Source of the DNA: Paracoccaceae bacterium
Lineage (GTDB): Bacteria; Pseudomonadota; Alphaproteobacteria; Rhodobacterales; Rhodobacteraceae
Assembly: GCA_027492585.1 (NCBI GenBank)
Contig: JAPUEK010000064.1
Location: 1 to 60,210, forward strand
DNA: 60,210 nucleotides
Direction: 5' to 3'
In this document: positions 37,005-43,545 of the stretch, piece by piece
Layout of the letters: each line of letters begins with the position of its first letter
Position numbering within the stretch: position 1 is the stretch's first letter
Program-made: the position numbers and the translations under genes
The notes under the pieces: model-generated
Told to the model about the DNA's origin: nothing
Database searches by the model: none
The model's input: only the letters and a program-made list of their open reading frames with translations

Positions 37005-38003
37005 TCACTCTGCCTCTTTTCCGAATATGCTCACCCGGCTCCGGCCGCCGCGCTTGGAAGAGTAGAGCGCGGTATCCGCGTCGCTCAGCATCTTGTCCGC
37101 GACCGGCAGCGGATAGAGGGTTGACACCGTAAGCCCGATGGAGCCGGAGATGCGGCAGGGCTTGCCCTCGTAATCGAGCGGCAGGCCGAGCCGGGCGATG
37201 ATCCGCTCGGCGATCCGGCTCAGGGTCGCGGTTTCGGTCAGCCCCTCCAGCACCAGCACGAATTCATCCCCCCCCACCCGCGCCACCGTATCGCTGCTCC
37301 GCGTTTCCTCCGTCAGGATCCGTGCCACTGCGCCCAGCACATGATCGCCCGCCGCATGGCCGAACGTATCATTGACCTGCTTGAAATAATCGAGGTCGAG
37401 ATGCATCAGGCCGAAGGGAACCCCCCGCGCGATCAGGCCCTGCAAGGCAGTATCGAGCGCACGGCGATTGCGGAGGCCGGTCAGCGTATCGGTCAGCGCC
37501 TGCTCTTCGGCCGCCACCTTCGCGCCCTGAAGACGCAGGTTCAACTGGCGCCATTCGTCGACCACCGCCGATTTCGCCTCGTCGAGATAGAGCATCTCCA
37601 CCGCCAGATCGGTTGCGGCGAAATCGGCGTCGGTCAGCCGGTGGCGCCGCACCGCCTCCGCCACGCCGATCCCGAAGGAGAGGTTGAGCAGCATCCCCTC
37701 CCCCGGCAGCGGGATGGCAAGGCCGCGCAGCGTGACCGAAGGATCGGCAATCAGCGACAGATGCAGCCTTTCCCCGGCCCGCCGCCGCAGGGCGGCGATA
37801 TCGGCCCGGCCGGAAGGGCGGCGCAGCGCGAAAACCTCCGCCATTTCCTGACCCGTCAGGGGCGTTTGCGGAGCGATCTTGGCAAGGGTCGGACCGAGGC
37901 CGGCAATCCGCCCCTGCCCGTCCAGCAGCAGATGCATCGGCATCAGCCGGGCGAGAGCCTCCGGCAGCAGGATCACCCCCGCGGGGCTCATGGCGCCATC
38001 CAT
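37005..38003 (-). CDS. HNOBA-GGDEF diguanylate cyclase paired with the H-NOX-like protein
   Basis: 332 residues. Residues about 5-145 match the H-NOX-associated (HNOBA) pattern (LMPMHLLLDGQGRIAGLGP, VFALRRPSGRADIAALRRRA, LNLSFGIGVAEAVRRHRLTD). A short helix linker (VDEWRQLNLRLQGAKVAAEE) leads to a GGDEF domain with an intact catalytic motif VARVGGDEFVLVL. The inhibitory RxxD site (RSSD) lies five residues before it. It should make c-di-GMP with product inhibition, its output governed by the H-NOX partner. The ATG at 38003 overlaps the H-NOX gene end by 16 bp, so the two are translated together. Confidence 0.9.
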   Translation of the reverse strand: MDGAMSPAGVILLPEALARLMPMHLLLDGQGRIAGLGPTLAKIAPQTPLTGQEMAEVFALRRPSGRADIAALRRRAGERLHLSLIADPSVTLRGLAIPLPGEGMLLNLSFGIGVAEAVRRHRLTDADFAATDLAVEMLYLDEAKSAVVDEWRQLNLRLQGAKVAAEEQALTDTLTGLRNRRALDTALQGLIARGVPFGLMHLDLDYFKQVNDTFGHAAGDHVLGAVARILTEETRSSDTVARVGGDEFVLVLEGLTETATLSRIAERIIARLGLPLDYEGKPCRISGSIGLTVSTLYPLPVADKMLSDADTALYSSKRGGRSRVSIFGKEAE

Positions 38004-38593
38004 CCCGCCGCCCCCGCCAGAGCGAGATCGAAGCTGCGTCCCGAAGAATGGCGCTGATCGGCAAGGATGATGCTCACCACCTCCGCCCCCTCCGCCTGCC
38101 CGGCATGGTCGAGGACGGCAAGCGCGCCGTAATCATCGGCCATCGCCCGCAGCAGGCCGACGACGGCATGGCCCGTTCCCGGCACCTCCCCCCTCACGAG
38201 AAGGCGAAACTGCCCTGCCCCCAACTCCTCCAGTTCCAGAAGCGGCAGGTCGAGGTCGGGCAGCGCCAGACGCCCGCGCTCCGGCAGTTCCTCCAGCGAA
38301 TGGACGAATTCGACGAAGCTGCCACCGCCGAAGCGCAGCAACCGCCGCAGCGCCTCCACATTCGGGTGGGACACGAGATAGGTGCCGAGATCCTCCAGCA
38401 CCGTTTCGCGCGGCCGGTTGAGAAGCTTGGCCGCCGCGGTCAACACCGCCTCCGTCAGCGCCGGATCATAGCGCAGCATCGCCTCGAAACTGTCGAAGCC
38501 AAGGCGCGCTTCCTGCGCCACATCCAGCCAGAGCCCCTGCCCGTAGGTATCACGCAGAAAACACTGGAGCGAGCGGTTGATCAGGCCATGCAT
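37988..38593 (-). CDS. H-NOX (HNOB) family protein lacking canonical heme residues
   Basis: 201 residues, H-NOX length. It begins with the family MHGLINRSLQCFLRDTYGQG and follows the H-NOX pattern through FDSFEAMLRYDPALTEAV, LLNRPRETVLEDLGTYLV and LRRLLRFGGGSFVEFVHSLE. In canonical members the proximal heme His follows LD-x-L at about residue 102-105; here the equivalent is Pro104 (SLEELPERG). The YxSxR heme-propionate motif expected near 131-135 reads RLLVRG. His98 lies six residues earlier. NO/O2 sensing through heme is therefore doubtful. ATG at 38593 gives the canonical N-terminus. It overlaps the diguanylate cyclase gene. Confidence 0.85.
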   Translation of the reverse strand: MHGLINRSLQCFLRDTYGQGLWLDVAQEARLGFDSFEAMLRYDPALTEAVLTAAAKLLNRPRETVLEDLGTYLVSHPNVEALRRLLRFGGGSFVEFVHSLEELPERGRLALPDLDLPLLELEELGAGQFRLLVRGEVPGTGHAVVGLLRAMADDYGALAVLDHAGQAEGAEVVSIILADQRHSSGRSFDLALAGAAGWMAP

Positions 38594-38656
38594 GACAGGT
38601 CCGGAGTTGATTCTCCGCAAGACTAGGCGGCGGGCATTAAGAAAAACCGAAAACCC

Positions 38657-41086
38657 TCAGAACGGCACGTCATCGACCTGATGCGCCGGCACCACCCAGC
38701 GGGCCACGATCTTTTTCGAGCCGGCGTGATCGAATTCCACATCAAGCTTGTCGCCCTCGATGCCCACGATCTCGCCATAGCCGAATTTCTGGTGGAACAC
38801 CCGGTCCCCCAGACCATAGCCCGATACGGCCTCGGCGTCGATCACCATGTGCCGCGCCTCGCGCGGCTGGCTGACCGGACGGGCGGTATTCCGCTCCTGC
38901 AGGCGCCGCCAGCCGGGAGAGTTGTAGACATCCGCCCGCATTGCACGGTCTTCGACCTGAGAGCCGAACCCCTGCGGGGCCGCCGCCCCGTAGCCGCCGC
39001 CGTAAAGGCCGGGCGGGGTCAGAACATCGACATCGGCCACCGGCAATTCGTCGATGAAGCGGCTCGGCAACTGGCTTTGCCACTGGCCATAGACCCGGCG
39101 GTTGGAAGCGAAGGAGATGGTGCAAAGCTCCTCCGCCCGCGTGATGCCGACATAGGCGAGGCGGCGTTCCTCCTCCAGCCCCTTGAGACCGGATTCGTCC
39201 ATGCTCCGCTGGCTCGGGAAAAGCCCGTCCTCCCAGCCCGGCAGGAAAACCACCGGGAATTCAAGGCCCTTGGCGGCGTGGAGCGTCATGATGGAGACCT
39301 TCTCCGACGCTTCCTCGGTGTCGTTTTCCATGATCAGCGAGACGTGCTCCAGAAAGCCCTGGAGGCTGTCGAACTGTTCAAGCGCCTTCACCAGTTCCTT
39401 GAGGTTTTCCAGCCGCCCCGGCGCCTCCGGCGTCTTGTCGTTCTGCCACATGGAGACATAGCCGGATTCCTCCAGAATCACCTCGGCAAGGCGCACATGG
39501 CCGAGATCGGTGGCCGGCGGGGTCTCGGGCAGCATCGGTTCGAGCAGCACATCGCCTGCCGGGGTTGCGGGCCGGGCGCGGGTCAGCGCCTCATGCCAGC
39601 GGTCCACGCCCTCGACGAAGGCGCGGAGCTGGCCCGCGCCCTTGCCCCCGATCCCGCCGCGCGCCAGAAGCCCGCGCGCGCCGTCCAGAAGCGGCAGCCC
39701 CTGCCCCCGCGCCTCCCGCTGGATGTCCTGCTGCGCCTTGTCGCCAAGGCCGCGTTTCGGCAGGTTCACCACCCGCTCGAAGGCCAGATCATCCTCGGGC
39801 GAGACCGCCAGCCGGAAATAGGCCATGGCATCGCGGATCTCCTGCCGCTCGTAAAAGCGCGGACCGCCGATGACGCGGTAAGGCAGACCGATGGTCAGGA
39901 ACCGATCCTCGAAGGCACGCATCTGATGACTGGCGCGGACGAGAATGGCCATCTGATCCAGAGACTTGGGGGCAAGCGACCGGCGCCCGCGCTGCAAGGC
40001 CTCGACCTCCTCGCCGATCCAGCGGGCCTCCTCCTCGCCGTCCCAATGGCCGATGAGGCGGACCTTCTCGCCCGCCTCCCCCGCCGTCCAGAGCGTCTTG
40101 CCGAGCCGCCCGGCATTGGCCGCGATCACCCCGGAGGCCGCCGCCAGAATATGCGCGGTCGAACGGTAGTTCTGTTCGAGCCGCACCACGGTCGCGCCGG
40201 GAAAGTCCTTTTCGAACCGCAGGATATTGCCCACCTCCGCCCCGCGCCAGCCGTAGATCGACTGGTCGTCGTCGCCCACACAGCAGATGTTGCGATGGCC
40301 CTGCGCCAGCAGGCGCAGCCAGAGATACTGGGCGATGTTGGTGTCCTGATATTCGTCCACCAGCAGGTAGCGGAACCAGCGTTGATACTGGGCCAGCACA
40401 TCGGGGTATTTCTGGAAGATCGTCACGCAATGCAGCAGCAGGTCGCCGAAATCGGTGGCATTCAGGGTGCGGAGCCGCTCCTGATACTGCTCATAGATCT
40501 CCGTCCCGCGGTTGTTGAAGGCCGAAGCCTCCGAGGACGGCACCTTGTCGGGCGTCAGCGCGCGGTTCTTCCAGCCGTCGATCAGCCCGGCCATCAGGCG
40601 GGCGGGCCAGCGTTTCTCGTCGATGTTGGCGGCGGCGATCAACTGCTTCAGCAGGCGGATCTGGTCGTCGGTGTCGAGAATCGTGAAGCTCGACCGCAGC
40701 CCGACCAGTTCGGCATGACGGCGCAGGATCTTGACGGAAAGGGAGTGGAAGGTCCCCATCCACGGCATCCCCTCCGCCACTTCGCCGAGCATCCGGCCGA
40801 CCCGCAGCTTCATCTCGCGCGCAGCCTTGTTGGTGAAAGTGACGGCCAGAATCTCGTTCGGACGCGCCTTTCCCATGCGGAGAAGATGGACGATCCGCGC
40901 CGTCAGCGCCTTGGTCTTGCCGGTTCCCGCCCCGGCGAGCATCAGCACCGGGCCGTCCAGAGCCTCCACCGCCGCCCGTTGCGCGGGGTTCAGATCGTCG
41001 AGATAGGGCGCAGGCCGCGCGGCCAGCGCGCGTTGGCTCAGGGGAAGGGCCGCCTCGAAGGCGTAGCTGTCGTCATATTCGCTCAT
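38657..41086 (-). CDS. uvrD: UvrD/PcrA-type ATP-dependent DNA helicase
   Basis: 809 residues. SF1A helicase motifs: Walker A MLAGAGTGKTKALTARI, Ia AVTFTNKAAREMK, II LLVDEYQDTN, III CCVGDDDQSIYGWRGA, IV VRLEQNYRST, V VSIMTLHAAKGLEFPVVFLP, VI RRLAYVGITRAEELC. The C-terminal PcrA/UvrD region (FGYGEIVGIEGDKLDVEFDH) is present. It acts in nucleotide excision and mismatch repair. The gene precedes the H-NOX pair by 63 bp on the same strand. Confidence 0.96.
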   Translation of the reverse strand: MSEYDDSYAFEAALPLSQRALAARPAPYLDDLNPAQRAAVEALDGPVLMLAGAGTGKTKALTARIVHLLRMGKARPNEILAVTFTNKAAREMKLRVGRMLGEVAEGMPWMGTFHSLSVKILRRHAELVGLRSSFTILDTDDQIRLLKQLIAAANIDEKRWPARLMAGLIDGWKNRALTPDKVPSSEASAFNNRGTEIYEQYQERLRTLNATDFGDLLLHCVTIFQKYPDVLAQYQRWFRYLLVDEYQDTNIAQYLWLRLLAQGHRNICCVGDDDQSIYGWRGAEVGNILRFEKDFPGATVVRLEQNYRSTAHILAAASGVIAANAGRLGKTLWTAGEAGEKVRLIGHWDGEEEARWIGEEVEALQRGRRSLAPKSLDQMAILVRASHQMRAFEDRFLTIGLPYRVIGGPRFYERQEIRDAMAYFRLAVSPEDDLAFERVVNLPKRGLGDKAQQDIQREARGQGLPLLDGARGLLARGGIGGKGAGQLRAFVEGVDRWHEALTRARPATPAGDVLLEPMLPETPPATDLGHVRLAEVILEESGYVSMWQNDKTPEAPGRLENLKELVKALEQFDSLQGFLEHVSLIMENDTEEASEKVSIMTLHAAKGLEFPVVFLPGWEDGLFPSQRSMDESGLKGLEEERRLAYVGITRAEELCTISFASNRRVYGQWQSQLPSRFIDELPVADVDVLTPPGLYGGGYGAAAPQGFGSQVEDRAMRADVYNSPGWRRLQERNTARPVSQPREARHMVIDAEAVSGYGLGDRVFHQKFGYGEIVGIEGDKLDVEFDHAGSKKIVARWVVPAHQVDDVPF

Positions 41087-41148
41087 GGCCGAAAACTAGC
41101 GCGGATCGGTTGCGAATTAAAGAAGTGTTCCGCGATTGTTCGCAAACT

Positions 41149-41772
41149 TCATTTCGGAGCACCCGGAGGCGCGTCGGAGGGAGCGTCGGTACACCCAGCC
41201 CCGCCCGGTCCGCTTGCAGCGCCATAGACGCCGCGCACCCCCTCCATGTAGCGGGCGAAGAGGCCGGAGAAGCGCACCATGTCCTCCTCCGTCCAGCCGG
41301 AGAAGACCTCGATCAGCCGGTCCCACTTGCGGTCCCGGAAGCGGGCGAAGGCGCTGCGGGCCAGTTCGGTCAGCACCAGCACCGATTTGCGCCCGTCCTC
41401 CTGCACCGCCTCGCGCAGAAGGTAGCCCTGCTGGATCAGATCGGCGGCGATCCGGCTGGCGCGGGAGGGGTCGATGGCCATCTCCTCGGCAAGAAGGCCG
41501 ATAGTGGCAGGCTGCGGATGGGCGCGGGCGATACCGTTCTCGATCCGCAGCACCGCCGTCAGCGCTGCGAATTGCGACCGCTCCAGCCCGATGCCCAGCT
41601 CCGCGATGATCCGCCCCTGCACGTCGCCCTTCACCGCCATCCGATGATACTGAAAGAGCGCGCTGTCGAGATCGAGCAGCGCGCGGGACGCCGGAGCGGT
41701 GAGGCCGGCGGCCTCCAGCCTTTCGGCAAGGCCGGCGTGGAAATGCGGAGGGGTCTGGATCGGGCGGGTCAT
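41149..41772 (-). CDS. MarR family transcriptional regulator of the divergent MFS gene
   Basis: 207 residues, longer than the usual 140-150 because of an N-terminal helix region and an Ala/Pro-rich tail. The winged helix is recognisable: IAELGIGLERSQFAALTAVL, ATIGLLAEEMAIDPSRASRI, AADLIQQGYLLREAVQEDGR and KSVLVLTELARSAFARF. The ATG at 41772 lies 119 bp from the MFS start on the opposite strand, and the gap holds two palindromes. This is the classical layout of a MarR repressor of a drug exporter; the inducing ligand is unknown. Confidence 0.9.
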   Translation of the reverse strand: MTRPIQTPPHFHAGLAERLEAAGLTAPASRALLDLDSALFQYHRMAVKGDVQGRIIAELGIGLERSQFAALTAVLRIENGIARAHPQPATIGLLAEEMAIDPSRASRIAADLIQQGYLLREAVQEDGRKSVLVLTELARSAFARFRDRKWDRLIEVFSGWTEEDMVRFSGLFARYMEGVRGVYGAASGPGGAGCTDAPSDAPPGAPK

Positions 41773-41801
41773 GGCGGAGCCATTACAAGATGCCGGGCGG
41801 C

Positions 41802-41852
41802 TGTCAAGTACATGACAGTCACAAATATATGCTGTTGACATATGTTTGTGAC
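41802..41852. promoter_or_regulatory. Two palindromes in the MarR-MFS divergent promoter
   Basis: TGTCAAGTACATGACA (41802-41817) is followed directly by GTCACAAATATATG (41818-41831), a 7-bp spacer, and CATATGTTTGTGAC (41839-41852), which is the reverse complement with one mismatch. Each palindrome carries a TTGACA hexamer usable as a -35 element, one per direction (41835-41840 for the MFS gene). MarR binding would therefore block both promoters. Confidence 0.7.
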
Positions 41853-41890
41853 GATCATACTTGTCGCGCCTGTTTTCGTGGAAAGTCCCC

Positions 41891-43420
41891 ATGTCCGAAT
41901 CCTCCCCCTCCTCCGCCGCCCCCTCCGCTCCGCCGAGCACCCAGACCGGATCCACCCGGCTGGTCATCGGTTCCGTTGCGCTTCTGCTGCTGCTCGCCGC
42001 GCTCGATCAGACCATCGTTTCGACCGCGCTGCCCACCATCGTGGCCGATCTCGGCGGGCTCGAACATCTGAGCTGGGTGGTGACGGCCTATATCCTGTCC
42101 TCCACCATCGTCGCCCCGCTTTACGGCAAGCTCGGCGATCTTTACGGGCGCCGGGCGATGGTCTTCGTCTCGGTCGGCCTTTTCCTTGTCGGCTCCGCAC
42201 TCTGCGGGCTGGCCGGGTCGATGACCGGACTGATCCTTGCGCGGACGGTGCAGGGTCTTGGCGGCGGCGGGCTGTTCGTGCTGGCGCTGTCGGTCGTCGG
42301 CGATGCCATTCCGCCGCGCGACCGCGGCAAGGTGCAGGGCGTCTTCGCCGCAGTCTTCTCCTCGGCCAGCGTGATCGGGCCGCTCGCGGGCGGCTGGTTC
42401 GTCGAGGCCTTTTCCTGGCACTGGATCTTCTTCATCAACATCCCGCTCGGCATCGTCGCCGTCGTCACCTTCGCGGCCAGCTTCGCCCCGCGCGCGGAGC
42501 GGGTGCGCCATCAGATCGACTGGGCGGGCGCGATCACCCTTTCCGTCGCCCTTGCCGCGCTGACCCTGCTCACCAGCCTCGGCGGCACCAGCTTCGCCTG
42601 GACTTCGCCGCAGGCGCTTGGTCTCGGCGCGGCGGCGCTGATCAGCGGGGCGGCCTTCCTCCGGGTGGAGGCGCGGGCGGCCGAGCCGATCCTGCCGCTG
42701 AGCCTGTTCTCCAACAACGTCTTCGCGGTGACGAGCGGCATCGGTTTCGTCGCGGGCGTGGTCATGTTCGGAGCGGTGACCTTCCTGCCGCTGTTCCTGC
42801 AGGTCTCGCAGGGCTACAGCCCCACGATGTCGGGGCTGATGCTGGTGCCGATGACGCTCGGGATCATCACCGCCTCCACTTTCGCGGGGCGCTACATGGG
42901 GCGCACCGGGCTTTACTTCCGCCTGCCGCTGATCGGGCTGGGGCTGGTGACGCTGGGGGCCGTCCTGCTCGCCTTCCTGACGCCGCAGACGCATCCGCTG
43001 GTCTTCGGCGGCTCGCTGGTGGTGCTCGGGCTCGGGATGGGTCACATCTTCCCGGTGGTCACGACCGCCGTGCAGAATGCCGTGCCGCGCCACCAGCTCG
43101 GAACGGCCACGGCGGCCGGGGTGATGTTCCGCCAGATCGGCGGCTCGCTTGCGGTTGCAGCCTTCGGGGCGCTGTTCACCGCGCGGGTGACGGCGCAGCT
43201 CGACACCGCCATCAGCGGCTCGGCGGAGGGGCTGCATATCGACGCCGCCTCCCTCGCGGCCCTGCCGCCCGAGCAGCATCTGCGGGTGGCCGAGGTGATC
43301 TCGTCGGCGCTGCATCCGGTGTACTGGATCGTGGCGGGGCTCGCGGTTCTGGGTTTCCTTCTGGCCCTGCGCCTGCAGGAAGTGCCGCTGACCAACCGGC
43401 ATGTGCCGCAGGGAGAATGA
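41891..43420 (+). CDS. MFS drug exporter, DHA2 (14-TMS) family
   Basis: 509 residues with about 14 membrane segments. First helix VIGSVALLLLLAALDQTIVS carries the family motif D1. TALPTIVADLGGLEHLSWVV and motif A GKLGDLYGRRAMVF follow, then ILARTVQGLGGGGLFVLALS and the GPLAGGWFVEAFSWHWIFFI hallmark of EmrB/QacA-type drug:H+ antiporters. ATG at 41891 (MSESSPSSAAPS) has GGAAAG upstream. Regulation by the divergent MarR gene is likely. The substrate is unknown, and no membrane-fusion partner gene is adjacent. Confidence 0.93.
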   Translation: MSESSPSSAAPSAPPSTQTGSTRLVIGSVALLLLLAALDQTIVSTALPTIVADLGGLEHLSWVVTAYILSSTIVAPLYGKLGDLYGRRAMVFVSVGLFLVGSALCGLAGSMTGLILARTVQGLGGGGLFVLALSVVGDAIPPRDRGKVQGVFAAVFSSASVIGPLAGGWFVEAFSWHWIFFINIPLGIVAVVTFAASFAPRAERVRHQIDWAGAITLSVALAALTLLTSLGGTSFAWTSPQALGLGAAALISGAAFLRVEARAAEPILPLSLFSNNVFAVTSGIGFVAGVVMFGAVTFLPLFLQVSQGYSPTMSGLMLVPMTLGIITASTFAGRYMGRTGLYFRLPLIGLGLVTLGAVLLAFLTPQTHPLVFGGSLVVLGLGMGHIFPVVTTAVQNAVPRHQLGTATAAGVMFRQIGGSLAVAAFGALFTARVTAQLDTAISGSAEGLHIDAASLAALPPEQHLRVAEVISSALHPVYWIVAGLAVLGFLLALRLQEVPLTNRHVPQGE

Positions 43421-43501
43421 AGCGGCGGGGCTGGCCGGGGAACAGCCTGAAATCTCTCTCGTTCCGATGCAAGACCGTTGCTCGCTGCGGAATTTTCCCC
43501 G

Positions 43502-43545
43502 ATGATCGGCAAAGACATTTCCTTTTTGAATGGTTTGCCGATCAT
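43502..43545. promoter_or_regulatory. Perfect 12-bp inverted repeat at the protease gene start
   Basis: ATGATCGGCAAA (43502-43513) and TTTGCCGATCAT (43534-43545) are exact reverse complements 20 bp apart. The right arm runs into the ATG at 43544. It is either an operator (arm centres 32 bp apart) or an RNA hairpin masking the start codon. Confidence 0.6.
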
